64,000 nt of DNA from Nageia nagi (Eukaryota; Pinophyta): contig JBITNC010000001.1 in the NCBI GenBank assembly GCA_050084985.1, positions 171,120,001 through 171,184,000 of the forward strand, written 5' to 3'. Within the stretch, counting starts at the first letter, position 1; every line of letters begins with the position of its first letter. Below the pieces are notes generated by a model that was given only the letters and a program-made list of their open reading frames with translations, was not told where the DNA came from and made no database searches. Made by a program: the position numbers and the translations under genes. Shown here in pieces: positions 34,445 through 45,300 of this stretch.

Positions 34445-35735
34445 TATAAGTACCCAAAATATAACTTAAATGTAATATAAATAAATTCAACTACAATTAC
34501 CTTGATGTTAATCCTAAGGCATCAATCATAAGCATCAAACCATCAAGATAGAAATGTTAGGGTTACAAAATCCACTTCAAGTAATTATAATGTAAGTATG
34601 TGAATGTCTAAGATAGGGAATCAATAATACACATGCTCAACACCAATATGCCAACATTTTACCATTACTACAATTATCAATGTATAACACTTCATAATGC
34701 TAACATCTAGCTTACACAAGCATAATGAGATAAACACACCACAATGTTGCATACATGGATACAATAACAATATAATATGAGATCTAGAAGCCCAATGGTT
34801 GTATATAAGATGTACAATACTCAACAATACAATAACAATCCCAAGACGGCTAATTTTGGCCTCCAAGGATCCAACTATGGCATAATCTACATGTCTCTCA
34901 CTATCGAAATAACTTCAAAACCATGGGATAGTATGCTCACTTAGAATTTAAATCTTCTCCATCAAAGGAGCCCTCCTTAAACCATGGCTAACCTCTAAAG
35001 GTAGAAGTAATACCTTAGAATACCACCAGGTGTGCAAGGGTGTTTCTCCAATATTATAGATAGTGATGATCACTCATCTTGAAAGCCCTCCTAGATGTTA
35101 CACCTAGGGATATACTTAGCATCACTAAGTCTTCTTGTCATTTTGATGATATAAAGTATAATGATAATTAGGTATATCCAAAAATGAGGCTCCAATTTGC
35201 TTTTATACATTGACTCAATTTGGATCTCATTTAGGATTCATTACCTAGCTCTTCTAATCCAACGTTGGCTTCTTGGGGGCTTGGAATACCCAACATGGGT
35301 GCCTAGGAGTTAAGCATACCAACATGGGGGCATGAGGTGCATTAAGTGAAAACATAGGAGCTTAGGAGTGCCATGCATACCTAATTGGATCAAGGGGGCA
35401 TACATGGGGTCTAGGTGTCAAGTTGGGCCAACATTGGGGTATGGGAACCTCCCTAAGGCTGGTGCAAGCCTAAAAATGCCTATACATTCATCTCAATGTA
35501 ATAATAAACCTTGGGATTCCCACAACCATTATCAAGATGTCCAAGTGTAATAATAACTCCTAATTTAGACATGGGAGGGAGATGTCCCACTTGGGGCTCA
35601 TAGTGGGGTCCATTAGCACATTAAGTCTTCTACCCAAGTTATAAACATGAAAGTATAATACATTAATAAAATATATTACAAGAGGTCCCAATTGGACCTT
35701 ACAATTAAATACAACTATGCAAGGGGTACATCACA
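34445..35735 (-). repeat. 5' LTR of the 30.3-35.7 kb element
   Basis: It starts TATAAGTACCC on the plus strand (the partner copy has TGTAAGCACCC, so the terminal TG is mutated) and ends CATCACA. It is collinear with the LTR at 30266. The adjacent CCTAA supports the outer edge. Confidence 0.9.
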
Positions 35736-35739
35736 CCTA

Positions 35740-36045
35740 ACCTTAGTAAAACACTCAAAATGAAAGAATAATACCTCAAATATCCTTTCCTCTCCTCCAC
35801 CCCTCACTATGCCAAACTCAAAAAACTTGAAATTCCCAAAAATGTTTCAAGTGCCCATCATTCCTCATGCAATAATTTTTCTAATTTTTTATTAGTTGAT
35901 ATGGAGGGGTGGTTTAAAACTACCTCCCTATATTTTTTGGAGGTGATTTGAAAATTCCACTAACACCTAATAGTAAGGTGGTTTAAAAATGCATCACAAA
36001 TAGTGTCATAAATTACCCACCTCTAAAATCCATTTTTAATCTAAT
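35740..36045 (+). repeat. C/T-rich tract and degenerate CACTA-like end
   Basis: The block TCCTTTCCTCTCCTCCACCC (35782) is followed by GGTGGTTTAAAACTACCTCC (35913) and CCACCTCTAAAATCCATTTT (36018), ending in TTTAATCTAATGG where related copies have TTTAGTG. This is the continuation of the pyrimidine tract at 30205-30265; the 5.5-kb LTR element was inserted between the two halves. With the PPR array upstream it repeats the order seen at 16.7-17.9 kb. Confidence 0.55.
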
Positions 36046-36069
36046 GGCCCCCATCGAAGAGATTCAAAA

Positions 36070-36720
36070 ATAATTATGAATAGTTAGGGGAAAGAGGGTC
36101 TATTGGTCATATTATATAGGAGATATTAAATAAACCTTTTATGTGGAAAGAGAAACAAGAGTTGCTAATTAGGTTTAATTTCCATTAGATCCAACTAGCA
36201 TTAAACCTAATATTCTCTAACATTTGTAGTAATAACTTCCACTTAATTCTATCAAAAGGTTTTGTTAAACAAGAGTTGCTAATCAGGTTTAATTTCCATT
36301 AGATCCAACCAGCATTAAACCTAATCTTCCCTAACATTTGTAGTAATAACTTCCACTTAATTCTATCGAAAGGTTTTGTTGTGTATAGTTTTAATAATAA
36401 CCCCTTTCTCTTTTGCTTTTTCATGGAATGTATTAGTTTGGGTATAATAATTTCTCCATCAATAAGTTTTTGACCCTTAACATCTACCTTCTTTTCCTTA
36501 GATTTGATGTTGGGATCACTTAGTTGAGCCTATTACCACCACTTTGGAAATTATCCTATAGGTGCAATTAGAGATAGAATTTAACTGGAAGGTTTCAATA
36601 GTTCTAGAATCATATTCTTTATAAATTAGTGGTAGAAAATGATTGTTTATCCTTCCTAGTACTTATTTCAAAGTAAGGATTCTCTAATCACCTCCATAAT
36701 TTCCTTTTTTAATGAGCAGC
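36070..36720 (-). pseudogene. LINE reverse transcriptase fragment
   Basis: The minus-strand reading from about 36570 gives FQLNSISNCTYRIISKVVV (family form RPISLCNVIYKIISKVIANR), then WRNYYTQTNTFHEKAKEKG or, in frame, IIPKLIHSMKKQKRKGLLLK (about 36465-36395). Next come FDRIKWKLLLQMLENIRFNA and SWI (about 36375-36310, then again in a duplicate), and PIDPLSPNYS near 36090 (family form GIRQGDPLSPYLF). These are RT blocks around the region that normally holds the FADD box; the FADD box itself is not reached. It is a non-LTR element fossil with stops and shifts. Confidence 0.82.
36153..36380. repeat. 114-bp tandem duplication inside the LINE fragment
   Basis: Two nearly identical direct copies (36153-36266 and 36267-36380) contain AAACAAGAGTTGCTAAT and GGTTTAATTTCCATTAGATC, ending AAAGGTTTTGTT. 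The length is a multiple of three (38 codons), so the FDRIKW block occurs twice. Confidence 0.93.
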
Positions 36721-37270
36721 AAAAATCCTAATAAAACACATGGGGAAGCCATTCAAGCATGGTGTGCCAAATATTTTCATTTGAAAGACTATATAATGTA
36801 CCTCCTCTTCAAAACTATTGATAAAATAGCATCATATTTTGGATTGAAATGACCAAACCTAGAATGAGATATAGAAACTATGATCAATAATAACTAGTAG
36901 ACTATGTCTTTATAGACCCTCAAGTATATATTTTAGTTGATGAAATTATGTTATTTAAATCCTAGAAGTAAGAGTAATATACAAAATTTACACATATAAT
37001 TTTTGATGTAATATTTATAGTTGTAAAAATCTAATATGGGGTAGCATCCACTTTCAACAATATCCAATATATGTTGATCACCAAAATGAGTTACAATCAC
37101 TACAGATGTAAGCACTATTATCTAGATAAATTGATAGAAAAAATATGCAAAGACATCCCAAGTAATATATAACAACTCTAGACTAACTCCTATTAGTGGC
37201 TGTAAACTGCATTCTTAGTTACTTCACTATTGCCAAAAATGAGGGTCAGCTCATATTTATATATTTCCAA
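36721..37270. other. No gene recognised
   Basis: AT-rich text without open frames or repeats that I could match. It may hold further decayed LINE sequence upstream of the RT fragment on the minus strand, but no block was convincing. Confidence 0.45.
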
Positions 37271-37440
37271 ATGAAATTAAACCAAAAAAGGGATTTGGAG
37301 GTAGGCACTTTGAGGCATTTTTTGGTCGGTGGTTTTTAACCACATCTATTAATTATTTTTGGGGCAGTTTTCATGGGATGATTAGAAATCACCCCAAAAT
37401 AATATAATGAGGCAGCTTAAAACCACCTCTTAATAAAAGA
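37271..37440 (+). repeat. CACTA-like subterminal repeat block
   Basis: AAATTAAACCAAAAAAGGGA (37274) with TTTGGAGGTAGG just inside resembles the start CACTAAACCAAAAATGG--TTTAGAGGTGG of related ends, with the CACTA itself eroded. GGTCGGTGGTTTTTAACCAC (37324) and AGCTTAAAACCACCTCTTAA (37412) are the characteristic inner inverted motifs. Confidence 0.45.
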
Positions 37441-37659
37441 CCTAAAAAAAATAAAAAGAGGTGCAAGCAAGGAAATAGGTGGGTATTTTCATCTAAAATT
37501 CTTTGAGTTTATGGATTGAAGGGTTAGAAAGAGAAAGGGACATTTTATAGAGGTGAGACTACTATAGAGGATAAGATGAGGTGAGATAAGGGTAGTGAAT
37601 TTTTTAGAGGTAAGACTAGGAAGATAAGGCCAAACACCAAGTATTTTTCTTATCATAAA

Positions 37660-38752
37660 TGTAATGTCCCCAAATTTGTAAAACATCCACTTTCTCTCCT
37701 CTTGGAGTGTGACGTTCATGGCAAAGGAGGAGAAACCAAAAATAAATTAATTTAGGAGTATTTTATTAATATTTTGCATTTATTTCTGTAACCAAGGCTA
37801 AAGAACCCTTGAGGTGCTCACCCTTGGATTTTATTTAATTAATCTAGCTCAATTATTTGTAATTAATGCAATATTAGTCTCTCATAATGGGACATTGCAT
37901 TTATGAGCCATTGATCTTGTAATTTGTATCTCTAGGAAACCATTGTGGGATGTTGGGCTTCCTGGGTCCCTAGATGATTTAATTTGTCATCCCAAGACAC
38001 TAGAAGAGGGATGTTACACTTTGGGTGATTCCAAGGTATGAGAGATCTTGTTATAAAAGGAGATGGGATGCATCATTTAGGGGCATGCTTGAAGATCATC
38101 AGAGTTTATCTCTTTTCGGGGGTTAGCAGCTAGTGGAGTTGCGGCTTTCTAGCTAGCTTAGTGGGAGAGCTCGAGCCAGTGTGGAGGAGTTCTTACCTAA
38201 GCTAGGATAGTAACTCAAGCCAATGAGGTGGTGTTGTTAGAGTAGCTCGAGCTAGTGAGTTGGAGTTACTAGAATAGTTCGAGCTAGTGTGGTGGAACTA
38301 TTCTATCCCTGATCTAGATCCAACCAATGGGGTAGATCCAGATCTAGCCAATGCGACCATATTCTAGATCCAGATCTAACCTACCAAATTAGTGTGAGGA
38401 GGCATGTCCTAGATCCAGACTAGCTAAATCAATGTGAGGAGGCTCATCCAGCATTGGGAGAAGAAATTGAAGAACTTACAAGGCCAGATCATCCAAATCT
38501 ACCTTATGAGGGAAAACATCCCCCTTCTTAAGCATTTGTGTATTTTTCCTTGAGTATTGTACTTATCCATTTGGGATTTCCCAGCTCTTGAAGAATAAAA
38601 TTCATTTCTAGCTCTATTTCTTATTCAATTTGCAAATCTGATTTGAATTGAGCTAGATAGAAAAATATATAAATTCCTAAGTAGTGATATTTCAACTTTA
38701 GAATATTACACTTTAACAAAAATCATATTTTGTGAGTTTTAGGGATATTACA
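37660..38752 (+). repeat. 5' LTR
   Basis: It begins TGTAATGTCCCCAAATTTG and ends AGGGATATTACA. It contains repeated AGCTAGTG-GG-GGAGTT words (38140-38300) and GATCCAGATCTA words (38310-38430), an AATAAA at 38594-38599 and a TATA box at 38052. Confidence 0.95.
38052..38058 (+). promoter_or_regulatory. TATA box of the LTR promoter
   Basis: TATAAAA lies about 390 bases into the LTR in the context CTTGTTATAAAAGGAGATGG. The same box is kept in the 3' LTR at 41600-41606. The downstream AATAAA is in the expected order for a U3-R-U5 layout. Confidence 0.7.
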
Positions 38753-38753
38753 G

Positions 38754-38768
38754 TGGTATTAGAGCTAG
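38754..38768 (+). other. Primer binding site (initiator tRNA-Met type)
   Basis: TGGTATTAGAGCTAG follows one base after the LTR end. It differs from TGGTATCAGAGC by one C-to-T change in the first twelve bases. Confidence 0.85.
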
Positions 38769-38793
38769 TTTTCCTACCAGCTTGTATTAGCTC

Positions 38794-40434
38794 ATGCCAC
38801 CCAAGATCCATAATTACTACTTGAGAGGAAGAAGTGATCCTGATTACCAGCTGAGCTTGGAGGAGAGAGATGTAATAGATTTGGAGGGATCTAAAGAGTG
38901 GGAGGAAGCTAGACAAGGGAACATGGCTAATTCCAACATAGCCATCTTGGACACATTAAGGAAGATGATAGAGCAATTGCAAATACTCACGTCCCAAAGA
39001 GGGAACCAAACTCCACCACCCAGCTGGGAGAATAGAAATAGCCAAGGAGAGAGCTCATCTGGGGCTAGATCTCATTACCAAAAGTTTGTACCTATTCCAC
39101 CTAAGCCTCTTTTCAAAAAAGAGGAAGATTCGAAGGATATCTATCAGAGACATCAGGAGAGGCTCGACCAATTGTTCGATGAGTACATGGCCAAACTAGT
39201 AGAGTACAAAAACATCATATCTTTCCAATAATTTTGTGTACAATTGGAGGGAGGACAAGGAGGATGCCCATTTATCTTTAAGGAGCCATTACAGAAGATC
39301 CAATTAGAGAAATTTGATGGAGGTGCAAGGATCTTAGTAAGAGGATGGATTCACCAGGTCCAAATGTACCTATGTTTCAATTCCATGGCAGAAGATGAGG
39401 CCATACATTTTGCCACACTCTCCTTGAAGGGATGAGCCTATGAGTGGTGGCACCATGGATTGAAAACATTGGGGCATGACCAGATCTCAACTTTTGATGA
39501 ATTTTGCTAAAGGTTTCTGGAATGTTTTGAAAAGAAGACTGAAGAAAGTTACTTCCATGAGCTCACCAAGATCCAATAGAAAGGTATAATTGAAGAATAT
39601 GTAGATGAGTTTATGAATGTTTCTATTATGGTTTTAGATCTATCAGAAGCTAGAAGAATGGCTATGTTCATGGAGGGTTTTAATGAAAATATTAGAGCAT
39701 CTATCAAAGCATTTGAGCTAAATGATCTTGATGAGGTAATTAGAAGGGTTGTAGCACTTGAAACAACTAGTTTGATCCAAGGAAAGAGCAATCAAGGAAG
39801 GACGTACCCACCCCAGTAACAAATTGTGCCAGTAAGTAAAATGAATGGGAGCCAAGGAAGGTTCACATCTCCACCAAGGAGAAATGCATGGCTGTTGGAG
39901 CAGACATAGAGGGATTAGGAGATCTCACTTTCTAAAATGAGAAGAAGGAAAATGTGCTTTATCTATAGAGGATCATGGGAGCCAGGCCATCGCTACAATG
40001 GGAAGGTGCAGCTCAGTTATGTAGAGGTAGTGGAGATGGAGGAACCTAAATCAGATCTATGGAGCATTTCAAAATTTATGGAAGAGTTTTCCACTCACAA
40101 CACCTTGGCCACCATTAGTGGAGCACCCCATTGCCCCACATTGTGCATTCAAGGAAGAGCTCTAGGAGAAGAAGTGACTATTCTTATCGATGGAGGGGCA
40201 TCTCACAACTTCATTGATGCTTTATTTGCTATTGAGAAAGGAGTAAGGATGGACTTTTTTGAAGGATTCAATGTGGCCAATGCTAATGGCCAGATCTCAT
40301 TTTACAATAAGGTGATTAGACAACTTCCAATTGAGACCAATAATTACTCCATGAGAAGTGATTTCTATGTATATCCCATGGGAGGGACCTTGCACATGGT
40401 CTTTGGAATTCAATGGCTAAAAACTTTGGGGTAG
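38794..40434 (+). pseudogene. Gag-protease polyprotein, one frame with seven stops
   Basis: From ATG 38794 a single frame of 546 codons runs to the stop at 40432, with in-frame stops at 39229, 39433, 39508, 39577, 39817, 39907 and 39916 and no frameshift. The head (about residues 1-145) is charged and Pro/Gln-rich. The Gag core has EKFDGGARILVRGWIHQVQM (about 39307-39366), an EWWHHG block, ISTFDEFC and RRMAMFMEGFNENIRASIKA. A zinc-knuckle remnant, CFIYRGSWEPGHRYNGK, at 39952-40002 has two cysteines changed to Tyr. The protease has VTILIDGGASHNFIDALF (about 40171-40224) with its catalytic Asp, and ends with VFGIQWLKTLG. Most stops look like CAA/CAG/CGA changed to TAA/TAG/TGA. Confidence 0.93.
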
Positions 40435-41205
40435 ATTAGGACAAATTATGACACCTTGGAAATGAAGTTCCTGGCAAATGGAAAGGAGGTCATCATGAGA
40501 GGATTGTAGGGTAGCAATAGGGCCACTTCACAAGCCCATTGATTGGAAGTAATAGAAGATCCAAAGCAGCAACATCAAATCATTCCTCACATCCCAAATA
40601 GAACTACCATGCAAGATGTCACCCAGTCCCAAGGTAACATGCCCACATTTGCTCAGCCACTAACAAGTTAGTTAAGAGTGTTCTTTTTCTGGATAATAAG
40701 TTGGAGGTTGATTGAAGATTGGAAATAAGTGATAATACTTGCTGGTCAGATTTACTTCTCTTTGGCATATATGTCCCTATTAGAAGTATATTGTTGCAAA
40801 ATTTTTTGGGAAAAATTGTCTATCATCTTGCTTAAAATGAGAAATAAAGGGATTGGATATTTGGTATTACTTCATCATACTTTTCCTTGTGAACCACTCA
40901 GCCACTTAGACCATTGGGATGTTGGATGAATGTATTCATGCTTGCTAAAATTGTAGATTCTCCCTCCCATCATGTGATGTAGTCCTGGATAGAAGATAAC
41001 CCACTAGCACTCCTTGAATTCATTCAGGACTTGGGCAATGGGTTGTGGAGCTATGAAGGTAGATATTTTGGCCATCACTTGTAGTAGAAAATTGAAACTC
41101 TTTCTCCTTGTTCTTTCATCTGCATTACAGCTTTTTAGGATGGGAAAGATAATGGCCAATTTATCTTGAGTTGCTTGGGGACAAGCAATTTAGGAAGGGG
41201 AGACT
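40435..41205 (+). other. 3' interior without coding, ending in a PPT
   Basis: The first 60 bases still decode in frame (RTNYDTLEMKFLANGKEVIM) and include the usual post-protease strand. After that no RT, RNase H or integrase block was found on either strand. A PPT, AGGAAGGGGAGA (41192-41203), precedes the LTR. The length is too short for a full pol. Confidence 0.8.
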
Positions 41206-42311
41206 TGTAATGTCCCAAAATTTGTAAAACATCCACTTTCTCTCCTCTTGGAGTGTGATGTTCATGGCAAAGGAGAAGAAACCAAAAATAACTTAATTTA
41301 GGAGTATTTTATTAATATTTTGCATTTATTTCTATAACCAAGGCTAAAGAGACCCTTGAGGCACTCACCCTTGGATTTTATTTAATTAATCTAGCTCAAT
41401 TATTTGTAATTAATGCAATATTAGTCTCTCATAATGGTACATTGCATTTATGAGCCATTGATCTTGTAATTTGGCATATCTAGGTAACCATTATGGGACA
41501 TTGGGCTTATTGGGTCCCTAGATGATTTAATTTGTCATGCCAAGACACTAGAAGAGGGATGTTACACTTTGGGTGATTCTAAGGTATGAGAGATCTTGTT
41601 ATAAAAGGAGATGGGATGCATCATTTAGGGGCATGCTTGAAGATCATCATAGTTTATCTCTTTTCAGGGGTTAGTAGCTAGTGGAGTTGTAGCTTTCTAG
41701 CTAGCTTAGTGGGAGAGCTCAAGCCAATGTGGAGGAGTTCTTACCTAAGCTAGGATAGTAACTTGAGCCAGTGAGGTGGAGTTGCTAGAGTAGCTTGAGC
41801 CAGTGAGGTGGAGTTACTGGAATAGTTCAAGCCAATGTGGTGGAACTATTCCATCCCTAATCTAGATCCAACCAGTGGGGTAGATCTAGATCCAACTAGT
41901 GTGGCCATATTCTAGATCCAAATCTAACCTACCAAATCAGTGTGAGGAGGTAAATCCTAGATCTAGACCAATTGAATCAATGTGAGGAGGCTCATCCAAC
42001 ATTGGGGAGAAGAAATTGAAGAACTTATAGGGCCAAATCATCCAAATCTACCTTATGAGGGCAAACATCCCCCTTCTTGAGCATTTGGGTATTTTTCCTT
42101 GAGTATTGTACTTATCCATTTGGGACATCCCAGCTCTTAAAGAATAAAATTTATTTCTGGCTCTATTTCTTGTTCAATTTATAGATCTGATTTGAATTGA
42201 GCTAGATAGAAAAATATAAAAATATATATAAATTCCTAAGTAGTGATATTTCAACTTTGGAATATTACACTTTAACAAAAATTTCATTTTGTGAGTTTTG
42301 GGGATATTACA
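41206..42311 (+). repeat. 3' LTR
   Basis: It is a copy of 37660-38752 with scattered transitions (for example GCTCGAGCCAGT to GCTCAAGCCAAT) and a short AAAATATAAAAATATATATA expansion near 42210. It keeps the TATA box at 41600 and an AATAAA near 42144. Confidence 0.95.
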
Positions 42312-42329
42312 ATAAAAAATAAATGCAAG

Positions 42330-45300
42330 GTTTTGTGTATTCTCCTACATTTTTCATATGTCTCTATAGAGTGTTTTTAGAAAGAACATTTTTGTGTATA
42401 TCCTACAATCATTGCAGATTATGAAACTATGTTTTTATCATGCATATTTTATCAAAACATTCTTAGGTGTTATGTGTTCATCCACATTTTTTATATATGT
42501 TTATTAGGACTCTCACAACCATAGTATTTGATTTACTAGAATCAAGTAGACACATCCACACACCTAATTCAAGGTTTATGTATATTTTGGTAGTGTAGTT
42601 AAGATTTCAACTATGCATATATAATGATTCATCCCATGAATAATACAATAAGATTCTCTCATGTTATTAATGAATTTACAATCCTCATCCACTAGACCTG
42701 CATGGCTACATGCAAGTAGAACACATACAAAGGTTATGTTTTTAGGGTTAGTTTCCAAGTATTCATCAAATCAAAGAGTTGAAGAGCATACCATATGTAA
42801 CTATGAATTGCATATGCTAAAATCATTGTATTCCATGAAATTCTATATGCATCATGCATCTTGTCAAATTACTCTCAGTCCTTTTGTATTCTTCCACATT
42901 TTTTAGACATGTTTATCAGGGTGTTCACAACCTCAACATTTGATGCAAAATGATTTTCAAATACTCTTTTATGGTTTTCCATACCTTCTTCTAGAGCTTC
43001 CATGGTGGCACATGCTAGAAGAAATAATTTTACACTTGATAATTGTATCTTCTTAAATATCTCTAGAGCCTTCTCATAAAACCCATTTTTTACATATCTT
43101 GTAATCATTTCATTCCATGAAATTATTTTGACATCATACATATTAAATATTTTAAGGGCATCCTTGTTTTTTCTATCAATTTCATATCCTCTAATCATTA
43201 CATTCCATCAAACTATTGCATCATGCATCTTGTTAAATAATTTCTATTTTTTTGTATTCTTCCATATTTTGCATATCCTATAAAACCATTCACAAACTCA
43301 ATATTCAATGTAAAATCATTTTTATCTATTCTTTTATGGATTTCCATACCTTTATCCAAAGCTTCCATGGTGGAACATGCTAAACAAGGTTTTAGAGTTT
43401 GGCTTTATACTTGACAATTAAATCTACTTAAAAAAATTTTAGAGCCTTATTAGAAAACCTATTTTATGCATATCTTGTGATCATTACATTTCATGAAACT
43501 ATATCTACATCATGCAACTAAAACATTTTAAATGCATACTTTTTGTAGCCATGAATTCCATATCCTCCAATCATTACATTCTATCAAACTGCATTTGCAT
43601 CATGCATCTTGTTAAATAACTCTCGTGCTTTGTGTCTTCTTTCACATTTTACATACATGCCTATAAATGCATTCACAATAAAAACATTTAATGCAAAGCC
43701 ATTTTCAACTACTCTTTGATGAATTTCCATATCTTCTTCAAGAACTCTCATGGTGGTACATGTTGTAAGAATGCAGGCAAAGGTTGTAGAGTTTGGCTTT
43801 ACAATTGATAATTACATCTACTTAAAAATATCTAGAGCCTTTTTAGAAAACCCATTTTATGCATATCATGTGATCATTTCATTTCCTAAAACTATCAACA
43901 TCATGTATATCAAAGATTTTAATTCAATCCTTGTTGTAGTCATGAATTACATATCCTCCAATCATTGCATTCCATCAAACAATCTCTCCATCATGCATCT
44001 TGTTAAACAATTATCATGCTTTGTATATTCTCCTATATTTTGTATACATGTCTATCAAGGCATTCAAAACTATAATATTTTATGCAAAACCATTTTAAAA
44101 TACTCTTTTATGAATGTTTATGCCTTCTTTGAGAGCTCCCATGGTGGAACATGTTGTAAGAATGCAAGTAAAGGTTATAGAGTTTATCTTTACACCTAAT
44201 AATTACATCTACATAAAAATATCTAAAACCTTCTTAGAATACACATTTTGTGCATATCATGAAATAATTAAATTATATTAAATTATATTTGTATCATGCA
44301 AATCAAATACTTTAAGGGCATCCTTATTGTAGCCATGAATTTCATTTCCTCCAGTAATTGCATTCTATCAAACTATGTTTTACATCATGCATCTTGTTAA
44401 ATAATTCATGTGTTTTATGTATTCTTTCACATTTTGCATGCATTCCTCTTAGGGAATTAAAAACCATAATATTTTATAAAAACTAATTTCCAACTCCTCT
44501 TTTAAGGATATCCATACCTCCTTATAGAGCTTCTATGGTGGCACATGCTAGAAGAATGCTAACAAAGGTTACTTAGTTTGGCTTTACACCTGACATTTAC
44601 ATTTGCTTAAAATTCTCTAGAGCCTTTTAAAGAAAACCATTTTGTGCATATCCTATGATCATCATATTCTTTGAAACTATGTTTGTATCATGCAAATAAA
44701 GGAGTTTAAGAGCATCCTTTTTGTAGTCATGAATTGTATATCCTCCAATAATTACATTCCATCAAACTATCTTTCAATCATGAATCTTGTTAAATAATTC
44801 TCAAGATTTATTATTTTACATTTTTCATAAATTCCTATTAAGGCATTCAAAACCACAACATTTAATGCAAAATCATTTTCAACTACTCTTTGATGGATTT
44901 CCATGCCTTCTTCGAGACCTCCCATGGTAGCACATGTTATAAGAATGCAGACAAATGTTATAGACTTTGGATTTACATGTGATAATTACATTTGCTTAAA
45001 ATTCTATAGAGAATTTAAAAAAAAATATTTTATTCATATCTTGTGATCATTGCATTCCATGAAACTATATTTTCATTATGTAGATCAAGGAGTTTAAGGG
45101 CATCCTTATTATAGCCATGAATTGCATATCCTCTAATCATTGCATTCCATCAAATTGTGCTTGCATCATGCATCTTGTTAATAACTATCACATTTTATGT
45201 ATTCTTATATATTTTTCATACATTCCTATTAGGGTATTCCCAACCATAACATTTGATGTAAAATCATTTTCATCTACTCTTTAACAGATTTCCATACCTT

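Larger units (their letters stand above)
30266..35735 (-). mobile_element. LTR retrotransposon with gag-protease only (5.5 kb)
   Basis: Two direct LTRs of about 1.29 kb (30266-31562 and 34445-35735) flank a 2.9-kb interior. On the minus strand the LTR starts TGTGATGTCCCCCTTGC and ends GGTGCTTACA. The PPT (AAGAGGGGAGGC) and a degenerate initiator tRNA-Met PBS are in place. Flanking bases GCTAA (30261-30265) and CCTAA (35736-35740) look like a target duplication with one change. The interior holds gag and a protease; no RT, RNase H or integrase was found, so the element must have relied on another element's enzymes. Confidence 0.85.
37660..42311 (+). mobile_element. LTR retrotransposon with gag-protease only (4.65 kb)
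   Basis: All structural parts are present: LTRs at 37660-38752 and 41206-42311 (TGTAATGTCCC to GATATTACA), the PBS TGGTATTAGAGCTAG, gag-protease, the PPT AGGAAGGGGAGA (41192-41203), and a perfect 5-bp target duplication ATAAA (37655-37659 and 42312-42316). The LTRs are much more alike than those of the other elements here, so this is among the youngest insertions. Only gag and protease are encoded; the 770 bases from the protease stop to the 3' LTR hold no RT or integrase. Confidence 0.93.

Noticed and set aside
43750-44199. 149-codon plus-strand open frame, the longest unbroken one in this part
   Set aside because: It lies antisense to the PPR array; similar frames (42661-42906, 45946-46278) come from the same repeat unit. 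The minus strand carries the recognisable motifs.
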